Made by a program: the position numbers and the translations under genes
Shown here: positions 21,335 to 33,932 of the stretch, piece after piece
Numbering within the stretch: the stretch's first letter is position 1
How the letters are laid out: each line of letters starts with the position of its first letter
Source of the DNA: Calvatia gigantea
Taxonomy: Eukaryota > Basidiomycota > Agaricomycetes > Agaricales > Lycoperdaceae
Direction of reading: 5' to 3'
NCBI GenBank assembly: GCA_025093985.1
Contig: JACAAK010000009.1
Span: 1,364,001 to 1,428,000 of the forward strand
Length of the DNA stretch: 64,000 nucleotides
The notes under the pieces: model-generated
What the model was told of the DNA's origin: nothing
Seen by the model: the letters and a program-made list of their open reading frames with translations, nothing else
Databases searched by the model: none

Positions 21335-22705
21335 ATGTCTGACAACAAGCCTCCTATCCCAATTACTGTCTTTACTGGCTTCCTTGGCGCGGGCAAGACT
21401 TCAATTATCCTCTCCCTCTTGCAAAAGCTCCCAAAAGGTTATAAAGCTGTCCTGTTGAAGAATGAGTTTGGTGATATTGAAGGTGCGTCAAATTTAATCA
21501 AGAGGGACGTACACAAGCACTGATATGGCTTACTTGCAGTGGACAGCAAGCTTGCGAACGAGTCGAACCTGGCTGGAGTTAGCGAAATCCTCAACGGTTG
21601 CATGTGAGTTGCAAAATAGGTTAATGAAACCAGGATATTCAAGTTACGACTCCAGGTGCTGCGTCCTCGTAGGTCAAATGCAAACAGCTCTTCTTGAAAT
21701 CAGAGGCGAGCCAATTTTGCAGATTGTCTTCGTAAATAATCTGACCAGTATATTAGAAAAATTCCGTCCAGACCACATACTGATCGAATGCTCGTTCGTT
21801 CATCTACCTCATGCAGTTCTTTTCTTGTGAAACTAGCCCACTAACGTATGTTTGTTGCAGCGGTTCTGCTTTCCCAGCAACGCTTGCTTTTCAGGTCAGA
21901 GAAATCGAGAAGCAGACTGAAGGGGACCTCAAACTGGATGCTATTGTCACGGTCATCGATGCGGAGAACTTTGTCGGTTATGAAGACCAATCACCAACCG
22001 CTCGGATCCAGGCCTCGTATACCGATATCATTCTCATTGTGAGTTTGTGATGGGTGTTAAGAAGAGCGAAGGCGACTCAAGCGGACTTAGAACAAGTGGG
22101 AACATGTCTCCGAAAGAGAACTCGATGAAGTGGTTGATCACTTGAACACCTTGAACGACACAACACCAAAAATAAAATGTCAGGGAAGGAATGGCGTCGA
22201 CCCCAGCGTTATCTTCGGCTTGCAGTCAAAACTCTTCCTTGAGCCCGACTCGGTGGCAACCAATGGAGATATGGCGCACCACGACGAAGTAGAAACGGTA
22301 ACAATATACAGCGGAGGGACCCTGAAAAGGCATAAACACGAACACGAGGAGGGTTTAGGTGAATGTTCACACTGTAACAACCGTGAGTTTGAAGACCTTT
22401 CGCAGTCGAGGAGGAAGGGTCTGGAACCACGCACGCTGATGACTGCACTCGAGGCATTATCAAGGGAGAGTATCTGGAGAGTGAAGGGGTTTCTTCGCTT
22501 GTGTGGCAATGACGCAAGCACACCATCTGTTCATATCCTTAATTGGGCATTTGGTCGTCATGACTTGTATGCTGTTCGCACCGAGACCACAGGTGACTAC
22601 CTCAAAGAAGACGAAATAATTAGATTGACGGTGATGGGAGAAAGAGGGGAGGTGAAAAGGGCCGTAAACAAGTTCGCCGAAGCCATCGGGGGAACAGTGT
22701 ACTGA
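21335..22705 (+). CDS. COG0523/CobW-type metal-chaperone GTPase
   Basis: Five exons (21335-21482, 21540-21603, 21656-21793, 21861-22038, 22091-22705) give about 380 residues. The Walker A motif Gly-Phe-Leu-Gly-Ala-Gly-Lys-Thr lies at residues 14-21. The metal-binding Cys-x-Cys-Cys motif is formed across the second intron (Asn-Gly-Cys-Met then Cys-Cys). The switch segment is Ile-Glu-Cys-Ser-Gly and the guanine-recognition motif Asn-Lys-Trp. A linker rich in His and Glu (His-Lys-His-Glu-His-Glu-Glu) with a nearby Cys-x-x-Cys precedes the C-terminal CobW_C domain (Trp-Arg-Val-Lys-Gly-Phe). The family delivers zinc or cobalt-like metals; ZNG1-type members activate methionine aminopeptidase. Which client is served here cannot be told from sequence. 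Confidence 0.9.
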
Positions 22706-22997
22706 CAAGTCACAGTACTGTAGTTGGATAAGTAACATAGTACCTGTGTAGACGTCCTGAGAACGCGCATTGACTGTGAATGTAAAACCTCGGAGCGGAT
22801 TTGTCCGTGGCTCCCCTGATGAAATGAGTGATTGCCCTTGGTGCAATTTATCACGAGAAAAACATATGGCACAAACATGTGATAAGTACCCTGATGACCA
22901 TCTCGACAACCTCTCCCCCCCCCTTTCCTCTTCTCCTAACCCACTTTCACCTCAGACTTTGAGTCTAACAGCGTCCTTTTTGTTGTGGGTGCTGTCC

Positions 22998-24165
22998 ATG
23001 TTTTCCTACGCTCTCAACACAGGTGTGTCGGCTACTTCCGAATTTGCAACCTTGCCAAGCGCTATTCCTAATGTAATTTGTAGCGAGCACATACTTTCAC
23101 CTACCCGTGGACGAGGAAGAAGATAAGGATATAGAAAATTACGAACGCAAATACATCACTTGGGTGGCGGAGCCCCCAACACCCGTAGACAATCCCTCGC
23201 CCCAGCCACAGCCCGTCGCCGAATCTTCCTTGTCCGAATCAGAACGACTACGAATTCTCAAGTCTGTGCTCTCGAACAATTGCCTTTATGATATCCTTGG
23301 CGTACCAAAGGCTCCCATAATTGACAAGATGGCCCTTCGGAGGGCTTATCTCGCACGCAGTAAGGCCTGTCACCCAGAGTGTGTTTTTTTTCTTCTGCCT
23401 ACAATTATGTTCATATGCTCAATCATCCGGAAGTAAATTTCCTGATAATCCCGATGCCACTCATGCCTTCCAAAAGGTTGCAGTTGCATACGATGTCCTC
23501 AGTAAGCCATCCCTCAAACGCGTATACGACACGCGTGCGTCAGATTCTACATACGACGTTTTCGCCATGCACACTTCTGGTCATGCAGAGGAGACTTTCA
23601 AAGGTGTCCTCTTGGGTGTCTTTAATGACTTTCTGGACGGGGATCTAGAGGTGATCCGGACGTTACTAAGTACGTAAATGCAGTCGGGCTCGAGCTTTGG
23701 ACGGTCTTATTCACTTGTTCTACAGAAGCAATCAACGATATTAATCCATCGATAAAACTCGGCGAGGAAGGCATTAGTTCAGTTCTCGTTGCCCTTGAAG
23801 CCATCCGAGAAAGAGCATTAAGTAACTTTCTACTTTCTTTGTTGTCAAAGGATTGGAGCTCATTTTTCGTAGCTTGTCGGACTTGCATCTACACTCTCCA
23901 CAACGAACTGACGAGACTTCTCGAAGTACAGCACGCTTTCAGGCAATTGTCATACCTCGATATCCTTGGGCGCACGAAGTTGACTATCCAACTGACGCGG
24001 ATAACTTTGGGCCTCCCCATTGTCCTGGAGAAGGCCCTAAGTGATCAAACCGTGGTACGTGAGGCCGCCAGGGAAAGCGAGAAACGGCTGTTCCCTCGAC
24101 ACGTAACACGATTAATCAAGGGAGTAGATACTGCGTTGGAGAAAATGGAGAAGATCCTCAAGTGA
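22998..24165 (+). CDS. J-domain (DnaJ-like) protein
   Basis: Four exons (22998-23022, 23084-23378, 23434-23669, 23726-24165) give about 331 residues. The J domain starts near Asn-Cys-Leu-Tyr-Asp-Ile-Leu-Gly-Val. Its catalytic His-Pro-Asp is split by an intron: the exon ends His-Pro-Ga and the next supplies the T of Asp, whereas the unspliced reading falsely shows His-Pro-Glu. It continues Phe-Gln-Lys-Val-Ala-Val-Ala-Tyr-Asp-Val-Leu-Ser. The C-terminal half is helical with no Gly/Phe region or zinc finger, so it is a type III co-chaperone of Hsp70. The start is inferred: the long frame has no ATG, but a short first exon (Met-Phe-Ser-Tyr-Ala) joins through an intron with a CTAAT branch site. 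Start confidence is lower than family confidence. Confidence 0.8.
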
Positions 24166-25800
24166 CTGATAAAAACAAGTCCACTTCTTCTGTCCTCCAA
24201 TGCGCCCGATCCACCGTCCTATTTGAGATGCTCTATCTCTCACTCCCATTCTGCACCTGGCTTCCTGGATTTTCACATTTTGACAATGGAGCTGGTGGGC
24301 CTCCCATGCACACAGCCCAATATATCTTCTTATCAACAGCGGAAGGACCTCCACTGTTTATCCGTACCGCGCCTTGGGAATCTTGGTTCCCCAAAACTTA
24401 TCATGTGCTGGGGGAACATAATCACCTGCCTGCGTCACTTACCAAGGCAGAAGCCATCTGGTCACAACCACCTCCCCTCTGCTCCCTGTCCGGATTGCGC
24501 GCCACCGTGTTCTCACATCTCGCCAATGCATCTCACCAATCACAGTAGTCTGAATGGTCCATGGTTTCATGTGGTTCCTTTATCGTTGCTTCATTCTCCT
24601 TCCTATATCTCCGGGTCCTTGGTCTAGAATGTGGTTTTCCTAAATAATTCGACGTCATCCATCTCTCAGATAGTCGCGCTTGATCTGCAGACGGTTTCGT
24701 CGTACACTTGAATGCCTTTGGTTTCCAACGCATATCATTTCCCTTTCCCGTTTCGTACAACATAGATCGAATGTAGTTGTATCAGTATGTAGTTTCCCAG
24801 TCACATCGCGGAGAGTGTGTTCGCTTGTTGAGCCTCGGTTGTCGCTCATGCTTTCGGTTTAATCTATGCACTGTATGCTCTCGGACTCCTTTGGTTCCCT
24901 GTATTCCTTGAACAGCAGGTTTCCCCAACTGTGTAAGGTATGTCAAGTTTAGCGTCTGCTAAAGCTCATAGAACAACGAGGTGGCGTCGGCCAGAGTTAA
25001 GACTGTATTGTGAAATTTCCAAGATTTAATTTGATATCTTCCAAGGATCAGCAATATCAGCTCCGTTCAGGCGAAGTCCTGGGAGTACTGTGTGGACTAC
25101 CGTCATCAAAGCCAGTAGCTCAGCACCCACTCGCTGTGGAAGAGTGAAAGACGGCCCGCGAGAATGACGTGGAGTGAGATGACTGGATGATATGAATAGA
25201 GATCCCATGACACCCACGACGACGCTGCCCATTGGACCAGAGTCTGGTGGTGTGTTTACTTCGTGCCGTCGGTCTCGGGGTTTCTCGCATACTACGATTA
25301 CAGTTCAATACCCTTCTTGAAATATTCGCGTGACTTCCACCGAAACTCAGATCAGGCCTGGACGCAGACTCCGTTATACACCGGGGAGAACTTGCGTCAC
25401 AGGGAACATGTCCAGAACCTTTTTGTTGAATACCAGGAACTGAAACCGGGGACTGGGTAACGGAGAGCTCAGCTTACGATGCAAAATGGCACGATTTGAA
25501 TGGCGTAGCCGACAAGATGAGAACATCAACCAAATCAGCCAAGGAACTCAAAGCGAGACGAGCCAAGCTAAGAATTGAGGACATCAGGGGGGTTAAATAT
25601 TAGAAGACAGGGGGCCAACAAATACAGGGACAATATAATTAAGAGAAGCAACAGAGCAGAATACAGGAGCCAAACACACGGGGGTCAGGTAGAAAGTGAA
25701 TGTAGAGGAATGAGACAGACAGCGAAGGAACTAGTCGACATTAAACGAGTACGGAAAAGGAAATACATTCTGAGTAAGTAGAAGGTTGTCACTTGAACCT
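24166..25800. other. Intergenic, no supportable gene
   Basis: About 1.6 kb between convergent genes. Two overlapping + strand frames of 128 and 134 codons (24162-24627) have no motifs and disagree in frame. The region 25500-25790 is purine-rich. No RNA gene or repeat is evident. Confidence 0.4.
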
Positions 25801-28800
25801 TCATTGTGGTGGATGAACGGGATACTGCGGCATTCCCTGCCGCGGCTGGCCCTGTGGTGAATCAGGATGGCGAACCAGGATGAAGAGATGTGTAACCCAC
25901 TTGTTGCATCCACACACCTCCATGCGGTTGAGATGGAGGCGGGGTCCTCTCCTCAGACATGAACGTATTTTGGCCCGCTGGTTGGTATGAACCATCCTGA
26001 GCGGCAGCTGCAGCGGCCAGAAGGTGACTGTAATCATGTGACTGGTGGGATTGGCCATCTTGGGTTTGTTGAGCGGAGGGTCCGTTGCCCTGGAGTACTT
26101 CATGCGAGACCTGGGCCTCCGGATAGAAGGGGTAGAACAACCCTGGAGGCATGTCCACGAGCCTCTTGCCCGGTGGAGTATTTGTACCATTATCATTGGG
26201 GTCAACGTTGTTCATGGGACCACCATTCATCGAACGAACTACGCCGCTGTAATTCACGGAGCCACCTGGTCCGTAAGATGCGCCTGGCATGGGGGGTGTC
26301 GTCTGGGACGATTTCGCGCGTGGGGATGCTGCGCCCTCTTCGTCCCACTCGGGCTCGCATATAAGAATGGGATGAGAAGAGGGCCCGACAGCGTGCAGGT
26401 CGACATTCATGACACGTTCGACAAGGCGCGCAATAAGAGGGTGTCCCCCTGCTGCATCCTTGCGTTCCCATCTCCATCGGAAACGCGGAATCATATCAAG
26501 AGCCATCCAGAGGTCTTCGAGAGCCGTTTGAAGCGGCAGGATCTCGCAGCGCGACATATGACCGTAGAGAATCACCATGGCGGCAATATGAAGGGGAATG
26601 GGAGAGGTGAAGAAGGCAACGTCAGGGAATCGGATTAGCTTATTGTGGATGATAATAACATTGTGAGAGGTGATAATAGCTGGCAAGAGAGTTTATTGGC
26701 GACTGTCACAGGTGAAATTATGATTAGGCGTACCATCGACCAAAGCCTGATGACGGCTCGGGTAAGTCAGCTCTTTAGAACTGAATAAGGCACGGAGGAG
26801 AAGAATCCTCGCAATGCCAAGTTTGAGGAGGGTAAGACCTTCGTCTTCGGTGATACCTTGCACCAGTTTGCTCTTCTTGTCAAGGAGCCAGTCCTTAGTT
26901 CCGCTGAAATAGTATTTGTACCTGTCTGGCAACCCCCTCCGGAATTCAACCATGCTTTTGATGATCCTTGTCGCATTGCGCATGACGGTATCACCGGCCT
27001 GCCTCTTAGGTGTGTAGAGGCTATTGATGATGTCGGCCTGGATCTCGGCAATAGGGTGCGACAGCTCAAAATGTTCGGAGAAGTCATCGTGGCGATTATT
27101 TTTAGGTCGCAATGGGCGGGGTGTGTTTGTATCTGAGGGAGAAATGGCAAGAGGGCGTCCAAGGAGAATGGACGTTCCTCTGTCATGTACTAGGACGATT
27201 CCCCACAAGCGGATACGGAGTTGACATTCTTCCTCTGTGAATAGGGGCACCATAGGCACATGGGAGCCTTGAGGGGAGGGTACGTATTGTGTAGATGGGT
27301 CATGGTGTAGACCCAATTCAATTGAGAGCCGGACAAGACTTCCAACGAGACGCCACAAGGTCCGGCCTTGACGCTAGGGGTATCTATTAGGTAAAATCTT
27401 GCAGAGAACGTTATATCACATACTTCTGTATACAAATACCAGTGGAGGAGGATCAACGCTTGAAGACTCGAGAGAGCTACTCTCAAATCAGGTTTGACGG
27501 ATAACGCCCGTTCGAAAAACTCGTCGTGCTCGGGCCAGTCTGCAGGCATGAGTTCCTTAGTAATAGTGCTGATGGACTTGGAGTCAGCCTTGTTCTCAAG
27601 GTCGGTTTCGACTGCGCGGTGATTCAATTCACTGAGAGTGCCAAGGGCAAGTACAAGATAGACGCTGCAAATGTGACCCGGATCGTGGGTAGCGGTTGTC
27701 TGGTCGTACATATCGTTGACAATCTTGTCAAACTCTTTCCGTGCATACACTGGTCGATGAATGTTGAGGCGAGAGAAATAGACATCGACAATTTTGTTGA
27801 GCATCTTCCGGTCCTTTGGTAACCAGACAGTGATGGTAGGACTGGGAGTACTATTTTTGCTCTTTGATGTAAAAGCCAGAGTATTTGGAACTGGCCCGGT
27901 CCGCGGGAGTTGCAAAGAAACCCAGTGCGCTTGGATGCGCGGTTTCGTGGTCTCGTGTAAAGTACGGTCACGTCCAGATGAAAGGCCATTATAGCCGACA
28001 GCAAGATCTTCCCTATCGGTGGTCCCAGTAAGTTCCCCAACGATATTGGGGGAGACGCCAAAGTTTTTCGCGAGAGATTCGGTGTTCGACATATCGTTTC
28101 CATTTGGGTCGGTTCCTTTAGTGATAGACAGGCGTTGCTGTTGAAGGGGGGACTGAGTTTGAGATTGAGGTGCGGATGTCGCAGGAGGTGGTTGTTGAGG
28201 GGGAGGGGGAGGACCTGGATGACCTGGGGGAGGACCGTACGGCCCTGGAGGGAATGGAGCATAGAGGCCAGGTGGGCCTTGCATATGAGGCATGGGTGGA
28301 GGATATCCAGGGTAATGCATCATATGATGAGGATAGGGGGGTAACATAGGGGGGGCAGCATACATAGGATAAGCTTTTGGAGAAGGCTGTTGGTTTGGAG
28401 GAGTCGCAGCGTCGACCTGGAAAGGCCTGCCCGGACTTTCCTGAACTTGAAAATCAGCCGTCAGGTTGGCCGCGGTAATGGCGTTTGGATCAATTCCATG
28501 ACGAATAAGAAATTCGTCCAGACGGTTGATTTCAAAGTCTTGGATGAAGCGTTTGAGAAGTGTTTCGCATTGAGCGAGCATTTGCTCCATGCGTATGGTA
28601 AGGCCACGAGGAGTGAGTTTCTGACGATGTCTGTCTTCTTGGTTGCACACCGTGCCAGCTGTTGCGCAAGCTGTACATCTTGGATGTTTTGAATCGCACT
28701 GTACGGTGAAGAGCGGATGGGATGAGGAGAAGCGACGGGTAAAGATGGAAGTTGCCGTCGGGGGAGACCGACGGGACTTGCCTTGATTTTCTTGCTCCTG

Positions 28801-29021
28801 CATCTTGCACATGCTTCATGCGACCGACGCAGTCGACGCGGCTCTGCTCCTCCGCTACCTTCTTCATCTGTTTTGCGTCGTCGCTTTGGCGCATTAGGTC
28901 CCGTTGCTACCTGGGGTGACATGCCTTGTGGAAGCTGCAACTGTTGCTCCATCTCTATGGCCGATTGCAGCGATTGTGGAGGAGGAGCACCGTTTTGGCC
29001 GGCGAGCGGACTGGGAAGCAT
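25801..29021 (-). CDS. Zn2Cys6 transcription factor with fungal-specific TF domain
   Basis: Five exons (29021-28782, 28698-27424, 27373-26734, 26679-25901, 25851-25801) give about 994 residues. The binuclear zinc cluster is Cys-x2-Cys-x6-Cys-x6-Cys-x2-Cys-x6-Cys from about residue 71, starting Cys-Ala-Arg-Cys-Arg-Ser-Lys-Lys-Ile-Lys. It is assembled across an intron that begins GC (AAG|GCAAGT) and ends CAG. A coiled-coil-like stretch, then a Pro/His/Tyr-rich segment (about 28150-28420), precede the fungal_trans middle homology domain (Phe-Ser-Arg-Leu-Asn-Ile-His-Arg-Pro-Val and later Arg-Leu-Ser-Ile-Glu-Leu-Gly-Leu-His). The C-terminus is Gly/Pro/Gln-rich. The final small exon is optional; without splicing the frame stops at 25862. 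Nuclear regulator; target genes unknown. Confidence 0.88.
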
Positions 29022-29277
29022 CCTGGAATGATATCACTGCCGAGTACGCGCACGTAAGTATGAGAAACTAGGAGCGGCTCAACGCTGTAGACGGCGAGCA
29101 ACCATCCAACAACAATCACTTAGTATAGCTGGTTTGGCGTTGTTTGCGTATAACCCTATTTTAGGGGTTTAAATTAGTAATTTATGGATAAGTCTAATCA
29201 TAAGTGTAAATTGATCGCCGTTGCGGCCGCTTGCTCGTCCTGATGTGCTCGAACCGTTCTGCTCTCAACATCCCACC

Positions 29278-30650
29278 ATGCCCCTTCTCCACACCGCCCT
29301 CAATCCGCAGCCCTCCACATTCCACAGCAACGACTCAATGTATACTCTCCATACAGTAGCTAGCGATGATGACTCCTCAAGTAGGCACTCCACCACCACA
29401 TCACCCCTCCTGGAACCCGGTGGACGCTCGTATGGCACAACCCAACCTCCCGATTCCCCACGGCCATCTTCTCGCAAAGTTATTCTAAACGCTACCATAA
29501 AAATGGGTTGTATCTTTCTTATCAGCACAATACTACTGGGTGGCACTCTGTGGTTGGCATTACCGACGTTGGACGAGTGAGTCGACTCAACGATTTTCTT
29601 GTGGAGTCTTTTTGACGCCTTGATCAGAGCAGACCGACCTTTGCTGCGGATACCCAAATCCTTTGCTCAGCTTCAGGAGCTGAATGGCTTGCTTAAAAAA
29701 TACCGTGATATCTATCCCTACCGCATAGTCATCTGCTACGTTATCACCTACCTCTTGTGTGTTGTCTCTCTTCCAGTCTTTTTTTCTGTGCTAACTTATG
29801 TTTCGTGGTGGCTAACAGTTTGCAGGCCTTTTCATTACCCGGGTCAATGTACCTGTCTATCCTCGGTGGTGCGGTTTGGGGCGTGGCGCGGGCCTTACCC
29901 CTGGCATGCTGTTGCGTCGCAACAGGAGCTACACTATGCTATCTCATTTCAGCGGCCCTTGGACCTGCACTCCTAACGCTTCCCAAATGGAAAGCGGTTC
30001 TTGACAAGTGGGGAGACAAAATCAAAGCGAATAAGGAGAACATGATTTCTTTCCTCATTGTCCTCCGCATTGCACCGTTACCGCCGCATTGGGTAGTCAA
30101 CGTTGTTTGCCCACACGTCGGCATCGGTATTGTCCCCTTTTGGATCAGTACGGCACTCGGCATTCTTGGTGTTACGGTGATACACACTACCATTGGCGGT
30201 GGCCTTGACGAGATGACGAGTGCGGACGACTTCCATTTGATCAGTTGGCGGAATTTCTTCGGGCTTGCCGCTGTTGTTGTGGGAGTGATGATCCCTGTGG
30301 GATTACGCTATTGGTTTAGGAGCAAAGTCCCCAGTGTCGACGAGGAAGCAAGAGTAGCCGAGGAATCTGAGGAGCGTTACACAGACTTGCCAGAGGATGC
30401 GATTTTGGCTGTCGGACCGCCAGGCGTAGCAAAAAAGCCAGGAGAACGCCTACTTCTGAGACGTGAAGACGACCTAGGGAGTTTCTATGATATTGAAGAT
30501 GACGACGACGAAGACATTATTCTCGAAGCTGGCCCTTCGATACCGGACAAGAATAAAGATGAAACTGTTCAAAGACTCGTAGATGTCGAAAGCCTGGAGT
30601 CAGTAATTGATCTCATTCCTACTGCACCTGGTGCCGGCGGAAGTAGATGA
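29278..30650 (+). CDS. TVP38/TMEM41-type VTT-domain membrane protein
   Basis: Three exons (29278-29576, 29628-29756, 29819-30650) give about 419 residues. An N-terminal Ser/Thr-rich cytosolic segment is followed by a membrane helix (Ile-Phe-Leu-Ile-Ser-Thr-Ile-Leu). The VTT (SNARE-associated) core contains Phe-Ser-Leu-Pro-Gly-Ser-Met-Tyr-Leu-Ser-Ile-Leu-Gly-Gly and later Arg-Ile-Ala-Pro-Leu-Pro-Pro-His-Trp-Val-Val-Asn, the conserved re-entrant helix pattern. The C-terminus is acidic (Asp-Asp-Asp-Asp-Glu-Asp). TMEM41B and TVP38 relatives act at the ER or Golgi and have lipid-scrambling roles; the sequence fits the TMEM41 branch best. The first ATG of the frame at 29278 is used; it lies 256 bp from the divergent transcription factor. 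Confidence 0.85.
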
Positions 30651-33600
30651 TTTAATATTACTCATGGACCTGTTTTTCTCTTGATGTTTGGTCTTTCTGT
30701 TTTTTTGTATCCATACCACTGTTGCCTTGCGCGCCCATTGTCGTTGTTCTCTACATTCATTGACTCGCAGTGTCACCCACTTCCCATCCCCTTGTTCGAC
30801 TTCACTTGCATTATTAGCTCAGCTCCCTGTCTTTTACTCTGTACCCCTGGGTGGGTTTGTCTCATTGGATGACCTTCTCAACTCACGACCCTTTACGACT
30901 GCACCTTCCATCGAATCTCTGGACAACCTAGTGTTAATTTACCGTTTACGAGATCCATTAACTTGTAACTATGGATGCGGTCTTTCAGACAACTGTTGCA
31001 GAAGACTTTACTCGATTTGCCCAAGACATCACGCTACTTTGGATCATCGTCACTAATCTATTCCTGTGTTTCGATGCGAGAAGATGCTTGTGACGGTGGA
31101 GCGGCTGGACACGGAAGAGTGTGGATGCAATAATCTATTTGAGCAGACTACCAAAAGGGTGAGGTCATGGGACTTGTGTTTGCCTGCTGCCTTGATACTT
31201 AACTGACGAGTTCGGGCGGGTCTGCGTGACAACTTGTTGTGGGACTAGTGTTGGTTTGTGGCATGAATGCTTCCCACAACCACAAAGTGTAGATTGCGAC
31301 GGACCTAACGGGACGGTTCCTTATTAGGTTTATTAGGGTCGTTGAAGGTTACGGCCCAACATCCAGTTTTTGAACTGAGGACAGATCCGTTGACACAGGT
31401 ATACCATGGTAATCCACCAACTCGGGGAGGTTGATGCCCTCCGCCCCCCTTAACGATTGTCGCTGCGGTACCATGGCTGGGATGGGCGCTATTCTCGACC
31501 TTCGGCGTCCTATCAACCAAAGCGGTTTAAATAAGCCCTCGGTGTCCGTATGGTACGCGACGTCCGAGGCCCGGCCTCGAGATATTGAGGGACCATTGGA
31601 CCGGGCTTCTCCATGCACCGACCTATCAATTACCAGTCTATGGACTTGGGAGATGCCGGTGGACTGTGTGAGGTTGCCGTCCGGAGGGTTGACGTTCTAT
31701 CTAGATTGTTGTGAGCCATCTGATCGGACTTCTCACTGTTTGTGCGCCTTCGTGCGACGCAAAGCTCAGCCTTGTATGGATGTATGATTGCACAAAGTGG
31801 GATACTTTGCGCATTGCGATGAAGATATTCTTGTGTGTGGTCAGATGAGAACTTGAGTTGAAGCGGGTGAGCTGGCAAGATCATCAGCAGGTTTCGGCTG
31901 GGGGGACACACCTTGCAGCTGGTTGATCGTGTTGGGGTAGTTGCAGCCGCGTTGTTTCCATTTGGGGTGATCTCAGTGTTGTTCGGAATTGGAAGGCAGG
32001 TAAGCATTTGGAGAGACAAGTGCCTGCCACACAGACAGTCGCAATGAGTTTGTGCGTATTCTACACTGGACATAGTGTTTGGAGAGACATATCATTATCT
32101 TTTTGTATTAGGCGTCTATTTCACATGTGGTGGGGCGGCAGGATGGGCCGTCCGGATCTCAATCCGTCAGACGAAGACCCGTCGACGCAAGTGGACGAAA
32201 CAGTTGAGTGTCATAGGGGGTGGCATTTTTTTTTTGCAAGGGGAGCGCCCCAAGTTGTTTATCTGGCCAGGATATCAGTTACAAGAGGTAAACTAGGATG
32301 GTTATCCAGGCCAATGTCTGCGTAGTTTCTACGGGTTCCTATGCAACGCGCGATAGGGAACAACAGCGCCTGGTGACCGATGGACAGATGCGTGGCTGGA
32401 GGACTGTTGGTGCGGTGTCGTTTGCTACAGGTGGTCCGAGCGCAATCAGCCAAACTAAATTTAGATCCCGGGTTTGACATATACACCGAGTCGGACTATC
32501 CGGGATTTACCATGCTTTGGTTATGAGATGAAGAGCGGAGGTGGAGGTGGGATGTATTGGAGCGGTGTGGGGTAAGGGGTTGGTGAGGGGGGCTGCATGA
32601 TGAGTGGAAGTCGCGAGGTCAATACAGCAAGGTCCTGACAAATCGGAGACAGAGCGGGTGGGGGTGGACAATCGGATCCAGCGCAACAGACAGTTGGAGT
32701 TTTTGCATGTCCTGAAAATTTAAATTCCGGTGATGGCGACCGGTACGAGAAAAACTTGCCGGTGCGATAGTTGGGGTATATAGCGGTGGCCCGAGGATTA
32801 ACATGAGCGTTGGAGGACCGAGGGAGATGGGGTCATTCCGGTGTGACGGATCGGGTGTCGATGATTGATGGCACACAGGGTTTACATACCGAAGAGTCAT
32901 GATCAGACGAGAAGTAGGGACAACCAACTGTTGGGGAAACATTATACTTGGTATATAGTACTTGGGTGAGAAATACAAATTAGCGAAGAATACGGAAAAG
33001 GTAAGTAGAAATGGGAATAGGAGAATAATTGGAAGCTAAAGGAGGAAGGAGAAGTAAGGGCCGGAGGCCGGTGATGGGACTGGAGAAGGGGGGGGTGTGT
33101 GTGACAGTTGTTGGTCGGCGGACCATGGATATAAAGTGTGGGTTGCATTAGCAGAAAGTAGGAACGGTTTAAAAGAGTAGTGTATAATGTGGCCTATGGA
33201 CGGCTAGCGGACAGAGAGGAGACGGGTTGGGCCGTGATTCCGCGGCGAGCGTAGCGGGGATGTGACTTGCCTTGTTGGGTGATAACTGGCAAAGAGGAGA
33301 GGATATGGACATGGTTGCTCTACTACAGGTATCTACGGGACTTGTATGTACAGGGGGTAGATAGGGCGGCCTGGGGAAGAGGAGGAGGAGGGGGGGGGGG
33401 GTTGCTCTGACGGTCAGGAGGTGGGAATGAACTGAGTGGTGGTAATGGTCTGTGCGAGAGAGAGAGAGAGGGATGGGATGTGTGAGCGGGGTAAATACTG
33501 TCCAAGGGGTCCCCGAGGAGGAGGGGGGAGGGGGTAGGTCACTTAGCAGTTAATGGCCGATTGTGGTTTGTTGTGTGTTGTAAATTCATCGGAGTTGATG

Positions 33601-33833
33601 ACAACTCTGGCAAACATTGGAATCTTGTCAGCCACAGCCCTTGCCTGTCCTCGTTTCGCTCCCACCACCACACCTCTCTCCACCACCGTCTTCCCTTCCT
33701 CCCTCCCCCGCCACTCGCCCTCTCCCCGTCCTCCAAAAATCTTCTGCACCGTGCCCCTTTCTGCGGTCCCAGAAGCTCCCAATATCCCTTCTTCCTTCTT
33801 GTTATATCAATCCACCCCCCCGCGACGCGGATA
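30651..33833. other. Long intergenic region upstream of the SWI1-like gene
   Basis: About 3.2 kb without a supportable gene. Frames such as 31431-31787, 31630-32073 and 32008-32325 overlap on both strands and have no motifs. The right end is low-complexity: a G-rich run near 33380-33401, a (GA)n tract near 33456-33471 and a long pyrimidine-rich stretch from about 33640 to 33830, typical of a promoter and 5' leader. The large size suggests a complex promoter for the chromatin gene downstream. Confidence 0.45.
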
Positions 33834-33896
33834 ATGTCCGATCGCTTTCCCCAATACCCCCAGGTGATCCCAAATTTCAATAACTCTTCTCTGCTT

Positions 33897-33932
<36 letters not shown>

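Noticed and set aside
23084..23378. GTG at 23107 as start of the J-domain protein
   Set aside because: Nuclear fungal genes start at ATG, and a short upstream exon with good splice signals supplies one.
24162..24627. Overlapping + strand frames of 128 and 134 codons
   Set aside because: They compete for the same DNA, have no motif, and start immediately after the J-domain gene in its 3' region.
25862..25900. Stop at 25862 as the end of the Zn2Cys6 factor
   Set aside because: Possible, but a GT-AG intron just before it joins to a Pro/Gln-rich exon that fits the preceding composition better. Kept as an alternative in the gene entry.
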